From Anodontia alba (lineage: Eukaryota > Mollusca > Bivalvia > Lucinida > Lucinidae): a stretch of 64,000 bases of DNA. Below are positions 11,199 through 21,102 of this stretch, piece after piece (positions within the stretch are counted from its first letter, which is position 1; the number at the start of each line of letters is the position of its first letter). Where the stretch lies: positions 68,292,768-68,356,767 of the forward strand of contig OZ024826.1 of NCBI GenBank assembly GCA_964016985.1. Reading direction: 5' to 3'. The notes below the pieces were generated by a model. That model was not told the DNA's origin and made no database searches. It worked only from the letters and a program-made list of their open reading frames with translations. The translations under genes were made by a program, and so were the position numbers.

Positions 11199-11582
11199 TT
11201 AATTTAAATACTTATAGAGTTCTTCTCCTCTGGATGCACTTGACTGGTGTGCGCCGCTTGTCTGCAGAGGTACCTGCGCTTGAACGTTCCCATCGTCCTT
11301 TTCGCTTGCCGTCTCCCCCTTGAGCGCTTTCACGCAGGCCAAGATAAGGTTTTTCTGTCCCGTGGTCATCTTGGACTTAGCCAAGTCCTCAGCATCTATT
11401 AACTTGATGGCTTCGAAAGAAGTGAAGCCATCCTCGAACAATTTGTCCACAGAGTCGGCTGTGATTTTATTTGCCGTCGCCCACTCCTGAACCACTTGTT
11501 CCAGGGTCATTGTCCGGATTTCAACAATGTTATTTGCTTTAACACTATTTCCTTCAGTTCCGAACATTGTACTTTCCAACAC
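11199..11582 (-). CDS. YR retrotransposon ORF1 N-terminus, SAM-like helical domain, copy 1
   Basis: A 127-residue frame. Residues 28-90 form a compact helical domain reading 'VVQEWATANKITADSVDKLF', 'GFTSFEAIKLIDAEDLAKSK' and 'GQKNLILACVKAL'. The 'L..eGF.s.eal.lI..eDL...g.k..l' pattern resembles SAM-like domains. Copy 2 (18,937) carries the same domain at about 50 percent identity by eye, so it is a real conserved part of the element. It probably supports Gag-like multimerisation, which is inference. The frame stops before the next ORF1 block, separated by a 75-bp AT-rich stretch with GT...AG ends. Confidence 0.75.
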   Translation of the reverse strand: MLESTMFGTEGNSVKANNIVEIRTMTLEQVVQEWATANKITADSVDKLFEDGFTSFEAIKLIDAEDLAKSKMTTGQKNLILACVKALKGETASEKDDGNVQAQVPLQTSGAHQSSASRGEELYKYLN

Positions 11583-11694
11583 AGCCTTATATATGTAATT
11601 CCACTAACTGAAAATCACCTCAGACATTAAATGTTTCTTTTGATCTCGACTTCCTTCGCACTACACGTCGGCCACACTGGCTTCATATCCATTC

Positions 11695-11833
11695 ATACGC
11701 AACTGTCCAACTTGAAAAAGCTGAGCACCCATGCAATGGGTGGCATATAGATATTATGATTACACAAACGCCACAAATTTTTAAATGGTCTACCTAATCT
11801 ACATAGGACTAATCTACTACTAAAAAAAAAAAA
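11695..11833 (-). repeat. terminal repeat A1 of YR copy 1, inner segment
   Basis: Matches 6,659-6,790 ('atacgcaactgtccaacttg' to 'cataggactaatctact'). It is broken at its A-run by insertion of a family-A minisatellite element and resumes at 14,522. Confidence 0.88.
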
Positions 11834-12060
11834 AACAAGAGGCCCACAGCCCACAGGTCGCTCACCTGAGTGGCATAGCAAGTGCAGATATGCAGATGTT
11901 ATGTAACATTTTTCCAATCCTGTCATCGCAACTAATGAAAAGATCATCCTTTAAGCAGTTCTTAACTTTGAAGAAGAATATTATATATGGCATGACAGTC
12001 AATGGAGCGGGATCATTTGAACAAACTCTACATCACATTTCAACAGTAGGATCAATGTGA

Positions 12061-12283
12061 TTTTTTTTTTTTTATTTGGGTTTTACGGCCCTTTCAAGAA
12101 TATTTCACTTATATCGAGCCGATCGTTCATCAAAGGTGGGCGAAAACCGGAGAACCCGGAGAAAAACCACCTGACCATCCGTAAGCAGAACTTGGCTTTC
12201 CCACATATGACCCGAGCGAGGCTCGAACCACAGCGGTGAGAAACCTAATGGATTAAGAGTCTTATCCACTAGACTACAGGGGC
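12061..12283 (-). mobile_element. second tRNA-SINE family, with 8-bp target duplication
   Basis: On the minus strand it begins 'ggcccctgtagtctagtgga' (A-box-like), has 'ggttcgagcc' as B box, a body, and ends 'agggccgtaaaacccaaat' plus a poly-A-like tail (poly-T at 12,061). It is flanked by 'caatgtga' on both sides (12,053-12,060 and 12,284-12,291). The related sequence at 5,260-5,285 lacks the insertion. Its head differs from the 3,156 SINE but the tail motif 'gggccgtaaaac' is the same, pointing to one LINE partner. Confidence 0.9.
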
Positions 12284-13037
12284 CAATGTGAAATTTGGTT
12301 GCAATTGCCTAAGTGGTTTCTGAAGAATCATGATTTTATACATGTAAACAGCACAGTGGCAGGAAAATATAATAAACATAAACAAGACGGCAGCCATCTT
12401 GGATTTCCAATCAGAATGATTTTAGATACTGTTGATCTACAAGTCATCTCGATACTTCCAATGAACTTTAAGTCAGTTGCCCTTTCGGTTCAGGAGAAAA
12501 AGTTCAAAACAGATTTTCAAGATGGCCACCATAGCTGCAATTTGAGATTTCCTATCGCAACGATTTGAGCTATTTTTGATCTACAAGTCACCCTGATGCT
12601 TCCTACCAAGTTTCGAGTCAATTGGCCTTTCAGTTCAGAAGAAGAAAAGAAAAATAGATTTTCAAGATGGCCGCCATCTTGGAATTCCGATCGGAATGAT
12701 TTTAGCTATTTTTATATCAACAAGTCATCCCGATGCTTCCTACCAATTTTCAAATCAACTGGCCCAGGACCTTGGTTCAGGAAAATAAGTGAAAAAAAGA
12801 GTTTCAAGATAGCTGCCATGACAGCCATCTTGGATTTCCGATCCAAACAATTTAAGCTATTTTAGATCTACAAGTCACCCAAATGCTTCCTAACAAGTTT
12901 TGAGTCAAATGGCCTTTCAGTTCAGGAGAAGAAGCAAAAAATAGATTTTAAAGATGGCTGTCACAGCGGCCATCTAGGATTTCTGATAGGGTTGATTTTA
13001 TCTATTTTTTATCTACAGGTCACCTTGATGCTTCCTA

Positions 13038-13645
13038 CAGGGTGGCCACACATTTTTAGCAATCAAATTCCCTGATTTTTCCCTGATTTGATTTGATTTT
13101 CCCTGATTAAAAACCTTAATATTATCGCAATGGCCCCTACTTTTAGAAGTCATATACTGATTCAAATGCTGTCAAATGACATGTTTATACACAATGTTGT
13201 CACAATATTCACAATTAAATGAAAAGTTATCTAAAATATGATGTACATGTGCTAATTTACTTTCATGGTAGTCAAAATCATATGATGTATATTTTTGCAT
13301 CAAAATTTAATGACAGACATTTGGTTTGCAATAAAATGTCCACTTCAGAATGAAAAAAAGAAAAAAAAACAGAATATACAGCAAACAAGTACTCCACCTA
13401 ACAAGTACTCCACCTTTAAGTAAGATTAGATCTGCAGGTATTTTAAGCATATGGCAGAAAGAAACCACCAGTAGCCACATCTGAACAGCTATAAAATTTG
13501 AATATTTTGACCTTACAAAGATAAGATTTTTTAAAATTTCCTGATTTTTCCCTGATTTTCAGCAAAATTTCAAATTCCCTGATTTTTCCCTGCAGGGAAT
13601 TTTTTTCACCATTTTCCCTGTTTTCCAGAGTGCGTGGCCACCCTG
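13038..13645. mobile_element. MITE with CAGGGTGGCCAC terminal inverted repeats
   Basis: It begins 'cagggtggccacac' and ends 'gcgtggccaccctg', a perfect 12-bp inverted repeat. Subterminal 'ttccctgatttttccctg' motifs repeat on both sides. The flanks share 'ttccta' (13,032-13,037 and 13,646-13,651), and the joined flanks restore the family-A unit 'gatgcttccta'. The 608 bases carry no reading frame. CAGGG termini suggest hAT, although hAT normally duplicates 8 bp and only 6 match here. Confidence 0.85.
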
Positions 13646-14521
13646 TTCCTACCTAGTAGCCAATAAGCCTTTCGGTTCAGGAGAAGAAGTGAAAAATAGA
13701 TTTTCAAAATGGCCACCATGGCGGCCATCTTGGATTTCCGATTGGAATAATTTTAGCGACTTTTGATCTGTAAGTCATCCCGATGCTTCCTACCAAGTTT
13801 CAAGTCAATTGGCTTTTGGGTTTAGGAGAAGAAGCGAAAAATAGATTTTCAAGATGGCTGACATGGCGGCCATCTTGGATTTCCGATCGGCATGATTTTA
13901 GCTATTTTTGATCTACAAGTCACCCTGATGCTTCCTAGCAAGTTTGGAGTCAATTGGCCTTTCAGTTCAGGAGAAGAAGCGAAAAATAGATTTTCAAGAT
14001 GGCGGCCATGGCGGCCATCTTGGATTTCCGTTCGGCATGATTTTAGCTATTTTTGATCTACAAGTCACCCCGATGCTTACTAGCAAGTTTGAAGTCAATT
14101 GGCCTTTCGGTTCGGGAGAAGAAGCGAAAAATAGATTATCAAGATGGCGGCCATGGCGGCCATCTTGGATTTCCAATCGGCACAATTTTAGCTATTTTTG
14201 ATCTACAAGTCACCCCATGCTTCCTAGCAAGTTTGGAGTCAATTGGCCTTTCGGTTCAGGAGAAGAAGCGAAAAATAGATTTTCAAGATGGAGGCCATGG
14301 CGGCCATCTTGGATTTCGGATCAGAACGATTTTAGCTATTTTTTGATCTACAAGTCACCCCGATGATTCCTACCAAATATCAAGTCAATTGGCCTAGGGG
14401 TGTAGGAGGAGTAGGCTTTTAAAGCAATTGTTGACGCCGCACGACGGATGACGCATGAAGGACGACGGACATTGACTGACCACAATAGCTCACCATGAGC
14501 ACTTCCTGCTCAGGTGAGCTA

Positions 14522-14632
14522 AAAAGAAAAAAAGGTACATACAGGCCCTTCCATGTAGGGTGGGAGGGTGGAAAACAATTAAAACATTAATATTTTTTTC
14601 AAAATGGCGGATGCGCGATTCTGCTTGCTGGG
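14522..14632 (-). repeat. terminal repeat A1 of YR copy 1, middle segment (pre-duplication copy)
   Basis: It resumes the A repeat after the family-A element ('ggtacatacaggcccttcc' to 'gcgattctgcttgctg'). It stops abruptly where a second copy of the family-A array begins at 14,633. This copy lacks the pogo-like MITE and so is its empty site. Confidence 0.85.
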
Positions 14633-15608
14633 TTTAGGAGAAGAAGCGAAAAAAAGATTTTCAAGATGGCAACCAGGGCGGCTATCTTGGATTTCCAATC
14701 AGCATGGTTTTAGCTATTTTTGATCTACAAGTCACCCTGATGCTTCCTACCAAGTTTGGAGTTAATTGGCCTTTCGGCTCAGGAGAAAAAGCGAAAAATA
14801 GGTTTTCAAGATGGCAGCCATGGTGGCCATCTTGGATTTCCGATTGGAATAATTTTAACGACTTTTGATCTGTAAGTCATCCCGATACTTCCTACCAAGT
14901 TTCAAGTCAATTGGCTTTTGGGTTTAGGAGAAGAAGCGAAAAATAGATTTTCAAGATGACTGACATGGCGGCCATCTTGGATTTCCGATCGGCATGATTT
15001 TAGCTATTGTTGATCTACAAGTCACCCTGATGCTTCCTAGCAAGTTTGGAGTCAATTGGCCTTTCAGTTCAGGAGAAGAAGCGAAAAATAGATTTTCAAG
15101 ATGGCAGCCATGGCGGCCATCTTGGATTTCCGTTCAGCATGATTTTAGCTATTTTTGATCTACAAGTCACCCTGATGCTTCCTACCAAGTTTGGAGTCAA
15201 TTGGCCTTTCGGTTCAGGAGAAGAAGCGAAAAATAGATTTTCAAGATGGCGGCCATGGCGGCCATCTTGGATTTCCAATCGACACGATTTTAGCTATTTT
15301 TGATCTACAAGTCACCCTATGCTTCCTAGCAAGTTTGGAGTCAATTGGCCTTTCGGTTCAGGAGAAAGAGCGAAAAATAGATTTTCAAGATGGAGGCCAT
15401 GGCGGCCATCTTGGATTTCCGATCAGAACGATTTTAGCTATTTTTTTATCTACAAGTCACCCCGATGATTCCTACCAAATATCAAGTCAATTGGCCCAGG
15501 GGTGTAGGAGGAGTAGGCTTTTAAAGCAATTGTTGATGCCGCACGACGGACGACGGACATTGACTGACCACAATAGCTCACCATGAGCACTTCCTGCTCA
15601 GGTGAGCT
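14633..15608 (+). repeat. duplicated 3' part of the family-A element
   Basis: The sequence 14,825-15,608 repeats 13,725-14,521 with the same unit-specific variants, for example 'gatggaggccatggcgg' in the last unit and 'ctaccaaatatcaagtc'. It has the same 3' hairpin and 'gctcaggtgagcta' end. Corresponding bases are offset by 1,087 bp. The duplication also took the adjoining A1 segment, since the same 'ggtacatacaggccc' follows both copies. Confidence 0.85.
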
Positions 15609-15625
15609 AAAAAGAAAAAAAGGTA

Positions 15626-16633
15626 CAGTGTAGCTCCAATATATCGCGGTATTGCGGGTCCATAACCCTGAAACCGCGATGTGGTCGGAGCGCGATATAA
15701 GTCTCGACATGTACCATGCATGTATAACGGCGTGCATAACACTCGCTCGGTTTGTCGCTGTGGTAGTTTGCTGAGACATCACGGATAAATGGCATTCAGT
15801 TATGTTGTCACCATATTTCCTAATTAAAATTGGATTAGAATTGCTCAATGGAATAATTTACAATGGTGCGCTATGTCTAACAAGTAATTCCAATCAAGAC
15901 CAGCTGATAAACTACGTTTGAAAACAAGAAATCATCGGATTGACAATTTAGGACGCCATTTTGGATACTCTGGCGAAGGGAAGTTACTCAATTGTGCTAA
16001 GATAACTTGAGTTGCTTCCCTTCACTTATATTGCGGGCACAAAAAAAACAAAGTTAATTTCTTTTTATTTATTTTTTTTATTGTTTGTTTTTTTGACGCA
16101 GTTGTTTTCTTCTGAAATATTTATATCTACAGAAGTGTAAAATAAGCGGACCACGATCTGTGTATGTTGGACAGAAACATCGTAAGACTACTGTCTTGTA
16201 AAATTTGCTGGTGTTGAAAAGGAGGTGGACCGTTTCCCCTGCTGAGCAAAATTAGTTTGTGGGCATCATTGACTGATTGAGCATTGAGTAGATCTATGTA
16301 CTAAATGATGATAATGATTACGACAATTACGGCGATATAATTTATTGTTTGCCAATTATAATCAACGTGTGCGCTGATTGACACTAAGTGGATTATTTTT
16401 CATATAATACCTGATGCGCGCGACTTAGTGTCGGGATAGGCGCGAAAAATCAATTACCGAAGGCGGAACGCTTTTTTTTTTTTTTTTTCTGAAGTTAAAT
16501 AAAACAACAAACATTTTATGTTTTTAAAATTTTTTTTTTTTTTTTTGCTAATGGAAAATTTGGGAGCCATGGCCTATTTGCGATATACTGGATTTCGCGA
16601 AATAACGGACCGCGATGTATTGGAGCTACACTG
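15626..16633. mobile_element. pogo/Tigger-like MITE, 24-bp inverted repeats, TA target
   Basis: Ends 'cagtgtagctccaata' and 'tattggagctacactg' continue inward into 'atcgcggt' on both sides, with one mismatch in 24. TA flanks each end (15,624-15,625 and 16,634-16,635). The duplicate at 14,536 ('aggtacatacagg') lacks it and shows a single TA. The 1,008 bases have no transposase. CAGT termini with TA duplication are known for pogo/Tigger non-autonomous elements. Confidence 0.9.
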
Positions 16634-17818
16634 TACATACAGGCCCTTCCATGTAGGGTGGGAGGGTGGAAAACAATTAAAACATTAATATTTTTTTCAA
16701 AATGGCGGATGCGCGATTCTGCTTGCTGCCTGCCGCAAAAAGGAATGAAGCTGAAAACGCCAAGGCATAGAATCAATGCCAGCTATTGATTGGACTAAAG
16801 AATCCCTGCAGGTGTGTGAATGGTTATTGCTAAAAATCATGCACAGTACATGAAGAGGCAGAGATTCAATTGGAGTAAAAAACCCAGACTCTTATCTATC
16901 ATGCATTATTTGAAACATGTACAATTCTGGTTGGTTTAGCTCTGGCAGTCATGCTTTGTCCTCATGATAGATAGGAGAAAGGAAGGGAGCTAGGAGTTCT
17001 CCTTGCTGTATCCCTGCAGCAACAGATAGTTATGCCTGGGAAATATTGGAACAAGAGTTGTCAGAAGACAACGCAGCTCGCCGGAAAGGGCTGATTGGAT
17101 AAGAAAGCAATCTTTAAATATTAAAGTTTAATTGCAGAACTTAAACATAGCAGAAATGACAAAGTAGGACCTGACTTTGATGTTGGAAGAATGTCAAACT
17201 GAGGGATGGGGTATATGCCATTGAAACATCTTCCCTTAGGCTGGTGTGGATGAAATATGAAAGCTATATTTTACATACTTCAGCAGCCATGTACACTTTT
17301 CAAAACTTAAACACGACTATAAATGACAAAGTATGACCTGATCTTGACCTAGCCAGAAGGTCAAACTGAGGAAGGGGTGTGTACTATTGAAAGGTCTTAC
17401 CCTTGAATACTTTAGCACTTACAAACACTTTTCAAAACTTAAATGCAAAACTTAAACATAGACAAAGTAAGAACTGACCTTGACCTACATAACGAGTCTA
17501 TTCTGGGGATGGGGGTGTACGCTACTGAAAGGTCTTACCCTAAAGTAGGTGTAGGCTAAATATGAAGGCAGTACCTTAAACAGTTAAAAAACTATGCACA
17601 CATTTGAAAACTTAAACATTGTGCTAACACGGACGCCAATGCGGACGCGGATGCCGACGCCAACAGACGCCGACGCCAATGCCTGGGTTACAACATAAGC
17701 TCTCCAGGGACATAGTCCCGGCGAGCTAATAAAACAGGTGCTAGGTCTCCTTACTGGACCCCTGTAGTAGGCTATACCATGGAGAAATTAATACTGGATT
17801 AAACAGTTTAATCCCTAC
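16634..17818 (-). repeat. terminal repeat A1 of YR copy 1, outer segment
   Basis: It runs from 'tacatacaggcccttcc' to 'cagtttaatccctac', matching 6,808-7,310, interrupted only by the family-B element at 17,051-17,728. Its end at 17,818 is the 5' end of the retrotransposon on the minus strand. Confidence 0.88.
17051..17728 (+). mobile_element. minisatellite element family B
   Basis: It starts 'acaagagttgtcagaagaca', where GTTGTC-agaa-GACAAC is a perfect hairpin, then the code 'agctcgccgg'. Internal units carry 'gacaaagtatgacctgacc'. After a 'gcggacgcggatgccgac' tract comes the hairpin 'gggacatagtccc' and then 'ggcgagcta', complementing the code. The intact A2 copy ('aatattggaataaaac', about 7,215-7,232) gives the empty site and exact ends. 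It is the short relative of 31,706-33,183. Confidence 0.9.
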
Positions 17819-18075
17819 AAAATCAAATGATCCATTATTAGCAGATCTGTAATTTTTTTTTTTTTATTTATCGATCACTTAATCAATTATCTATTTAATT
17901 GTGCCAGCCTTAAAAAATATATAGATGGTTTATTGACCAGCAACAAATAATAAAGTCATTTATTGACTTTTCTTTTATTTATGTAACCTTTATTTATATC
18001 TTAATTTAGAATACATTGTGGTTATAAAAATTAATTTATCATTTTAAAACAGTGTATTAGTATTATAGGCATTAA
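17819..18075. repeat. right part of the duplicated segment (copy at 51,494-51,750)
   Basis: Continues the host sequence interrupted at 6,174. It matches 51,494-51,750 closely ('caattatctatttaattgtg', 'gatggtttattgaccagc'). It leads into a hAT-like terminus at 18,076 in both copies. Confidence 0.9.
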
Positions 18076-18244
18076 CAGTGCTCCAGCTAGGATTTTAGGG
18101 CAGAGGGGTGCCGCGTAGGGCACTTTTTGACGGTCATACAAGAATGAAGGCACAAAGTGTCATGCGATGTGCTTAGTATCAAGACATGTTACAAAATATA
18201 ATCCCATTCCACAATATTTACCTCAAAAATAGAGTACATATAAA

Positions 18245-18530
18245 GTAAAGATTAAGGTGTTTAATCTGATATTAATTTGTATGAAGCCCCTTGGCTACCT
18301 CGCTACCTTTTGTATTTTAGTGAACCCCTACAGGAGGCCTCAATTTGTAAGCAGCTTCCGTCAGTCTGATAATTCCTGGCATTTAGAGCCGTGTGCAATC
18401 TCTGACCAATCAGTGTGATTGGGGCCATCCTGATAGCCAACCAGAGTTCAGCAGCCTCATGCGGTAGAGTCAGTTCTTTGTGCGCGCTTAGACCTTCAAC
18501 ATCTGCAGGAATTTTTGGAAATTTAATTCA
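18245..18530 (+). repeat. terminal repeat A1 of YR copy 2
   Basis: 286 bp from 'gtaaagattaaggtgtttaa' to 'gaaatttaattca'. Near-identical copies are A2 at 23,254-23,539 and the start of copy 3 at 51,921. Differences are a handful of substitutions such as 'gcggtagagtc' against 'gtggtagcgtc', so the insertion is fairly young. Confidence 0.92.
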
Positions 18531-18936
18531 CTGCAATCACAATTCGGGAATTTATCTTTCAAGGACGATGTGTAATCTTAAAATGGTTTAAATATAATCC
18601 AATGTGTGTAAACTTTTGTATAAATGCTAATAATTCAATGTTATAATGTGGAATCAGCCATACAAAATCAAAAGATAGGTTCCAAAACATTAATGGGGAC
18701 CGCCAGTAGAGCGGGAACTCGTGACTTTTGTTTTGCGTGGAATGATTGTTCGCCTGAGAACTTTCTATGATGCTTTAATGGCCAGATATCTGGACTGCGA
18801 GTCATACTGTAGTGGTGATGACTGTTTATTTCTGTGTCGGTAAAATATCTGTGATGCCCTCATGTTGTAAACAGCGTGTGGAAGGTCATTAACACGAGGA
18901 TACAAATGTGTTCTGTTACTGTTACGGGAAATTAAA

Positions 18937-19401
18937 ATGGACGACCAAACTCCGACGATCACTGTGGAACAAATCTTGGACGTTCACACTATGTCTGACC
19001 AGGAATACATGGAAGCGTGGGCAAAACACAATAAAATAAGCACAGAGGCCGTAGCAAAATTGTTTCAAGAGGGATTCATCTCAATGGAAGCCCTGAAGTT
19101 GATCGATAGAGATGACTTGGCGAAAGCGAAACTACCGCGAGGCCAAGAAAAGCTAGTCCTTGCTTCAGTTCAAAAATTGCTGGAAACCGAAACAGGCGTC
19201 AGTCGAAGTTCCCGGAGATGTCTTGGGCCAATCAGAAACCTCCGTCGACTTACACACTGCGCAGGAGACCTCCGTGCAACGCAGTGTAGGCCAATCCATC
19301 CCGTGATTGGATACCGACAAAATGAGTGCACCAGACACGCATGCGCAAGACAGGCCACAAGAATCAACATCCGGATGTCAAAGTACGGGAATATTCGCTG
19401 A
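18937..19401 (+). pseudogene. YR retrotransposon ORF1 N-terminus, SAM-like domain, copy 2
   Basis: The ATG at 18,937 is shared with copy 3 (52,630). Residues 25-85 carry the SAM-like domain ('YMEAWAKHNKISTEAVAKLF', 'GFISMEALKLIDRDDLAKAK', 'GQEKLVLASVQKLLE'), aligning with copy 1. From about 19,205 the meaningful frame shifts ('EVPGDVLGQSETSVDLHTAQ') and a stop follows before the next block, so the last 65 residues of this frame are out of register. Confidence 0.85.
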
Positions 19402-20192
19402 TGATCCTTACGTTCAAGCATTATTGAGACAGTTTCAAGGACAAAACACAATGGCTCCTAGTGATAATTGTGTGAATAGTGACTCAGCCACCAGACCGTT
19501 ACTCGGTGGACTAGAAATTTCCCAACAATTTAATAGAAACTTTGCATCAGTCAATGGTAACGAGTCTCAGTCCCAAGTGTCAACAAGCGTCCCGTCTCAG
19601 CCCCAGTCATGGCGTGATCCGCAGATATATTTGGCAGCGGCAGCATCGGGTAAGTCTACTCCCTCTTATTATGACATTACGGAGTTTGTGACTGGGAATG
19701 TGGAGGAAGAAATAATTGTGGGAGGGAATGGCTCTCAGCAAGTTATTCTCAGGTCTGGTCCTAAAAAACCAAAACTTGAATCAGTCTCCCTGGTACAATG
19801 GTCAGTGGCTAATTTGGCTATTCTTTACTGACTTTTGGGTGATGGGAAATTGGATGCCTCCAACATTCCGGACTACCTGTCTTACACAACAAAGATCTGT
19901 CAACTTGTGCAGAGATTTAACCTTGTCTCTGTTTTGCTGTATGACAGGGAGTACAGAAAGTTGCAGTCATCACATAATTTTAGGTGGGGCACTGATATCC
20001 CTCATTTGCAGTCTGTACATCTCCAGCTTCATTTCAATAGGCAAACTGTACCTCAGACTGGAAGAGGCTTTTCTGGAGGACAACAAAGACCTCCTCAGCA
20101 AGGGCCCTACACAGCCGAGGGAAAAATTATGTGCAAACTCTAAAGGGGGCTGTCATTTTAAGGACTGCAAGTTTGTCCATCAGTGCTCCTAG
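19307..20192 (+). pseudogene. YR retrotransposon ORF1 central part and CCCH finger, copy 2
   Basis: The frame 19,307-19,831 carries 'FADDPYVQALLRQFQG', 'SWRDPQIYLAAAASGKSTP', 'NVEEEIIVGGNGSQQVIL' and 'VQWSVANLAIL'. A frameshift at 19,830 leads to 'DYLSYTTKICQLVQRF', 'LLYDREYRKLQSSH' and 'FRWGTDIPHLQSV' (19,835-20,143). A further shift ends in 'CANSKGGCHFKDCKFVHQC' (to 20,192), the same C-x-C-x4-C-x3-H finger as copy 1. Conservation of each block between two diverged copies shows ORF1 was one selected polypeptide. Confidence 0.85.
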
Positions 20193-20227
20193 GTATGATG
20201 CAAACAGCAACATTCTGCAGTGAACCA

Positions 20228-21102
20228 CGTACAGTCAAAAAACCACAAACAAAAAATTAATAGAAATTAATAGAAATTTTCAACGGGGTTTAACTCTGCT
20301 AATATTTGGTGGACTGTAACCTTTAAACAATATGCGCTACTCCACATCATGGTCTAACTACAAATAAAATTTCAGCTTGATAGGATGTAAACTGTAGGAG
20401 GATTTAGCCGGAAACGAAAAGTTTACTGAAATTTTCAAAGGGGCATAACTCTGCTAATATTTGGTGGACTGTAACCGCGAAACAATATGCGCTGCACCAT
20501 ATCATGGTCTAACTGTACATGAAGTTTCAGCTTGATTGGATGTAAACTGTAGGAGGATTTAGCCAGAAACAAAAAATTAATAGAAATCTTCAAAGGGGTA
20601 TAACTCAGCTAATATTTGGTGGACTGTAACCTTGAAATAATATGCCCTGCTCCACATCATGGTCTAACTACAAATCAAATTTCAGCTTGATCGGATGTAA
20701 ACTCTAGGAGGAGTTAGCCGGAAACAAAAAGTCAACTGAAATTTTCAAAGGACCATAACTCTGCTAATATTTGGTGGACTGTAACCTCGAAACAATATGC
20801 CCTGCTCCACATCATGGTCTAACTATAGATGAAGTTTCAGCTTGGTTGGATGTAAAATGTAGGAGGAGTTAACCGGAAATGAAAAGTTTACAGAAATTTT
20901 CTAAGGCGTATAACTCTGCAAACATTTGGTGGACTGTAACCCCGAAACAATATGCGCTGCGCCACATCATGGTCTAACTATATACCAAGTTTCAGCTTGA
21001 TCGGATGTAAACTGTAGGAGGAGTTAGCCGGAAACAAAAAAGTTTACGGACGGACGCCATACCCCGTAACATAATACGTCTCGTTTTTCAAACGGGCGTA
21101 TA
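20228..21102 (+). mobile_element. minisatellite element family C, 5'-truncated
   Basis: About five units of roughly 155 bp ('aatatttggtggactgtaac', 'gtttcagcttgatcggatg', 'aggaggagttagccgg') end in 'acggacggacgcc', the hairpin 'cgtttttcaaacg' and 'ggcgtata'. The 5' start (acaagagctccgcc) is missing. It lies exactly between the ORF1 zinc finger and RNase H, where copy 1 has its RT, so RT loss and this insertion may be linked. Confidence 0.85.

Larger units (their letters stand above)
11834..14521 (+). mobile_element. minisatellite element family A (Helentron/HINE-like)
   Basis: It starts 'acaagaggcccacag' and soon has the code 'tcgctcacctgag'. The middle is a degenerate tandem array of about 145-bp units ('ttcaagatggcggccatgg', 'ggccatcttggatttcc', 'agtcaattggcctttcgg'). 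It then has a 'gacgacggac' tract and a 3' hairpin, ending 'gctcaggtgagcta'. It sits in the A-run of terminal repeat A1. The uninterrupted copy at 6,771-6,806 shows there is no long target duplication. It contains a SINE (12,061) and a MITE (13,038). It is non-coding: long frames in the array are repeat translations. Confidence 0.85.
6175..17818 (-). mobile_element. Ngaro-like YR retrotransposon, copy 1, with nested insertions
   Basis: On the minus strand the order is terminal repeat A1 (17,818 to 11,695, interrupted), ORF1 with SAM-like domain and CCCH finger, RT, RNase H, tyrosine recombinase, then repeats B1, A2, B2. This split direct repeat layout (A1...B1-A2-B2) and the lack of a visible methyltransferase domain between RNase H and YR fit the Ngaro type of DIRS-order elements. 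The ends are fixed by an empty paralogous site at about 51,494. Without nested insertions the element would be about 6.6 kb. Several stops, a frameshift and catalytic changes show it is dead. The family label is inference from domain order and repeats. Confidence 0.88.

Noticed and set aside
13944..15586. Frames of 85-131 residues with repeated 'SIGLSVQEKKRKIDFQDG'
   Set aside because: They are translations of the family-A minisatellite and occur in several frames of the same array.
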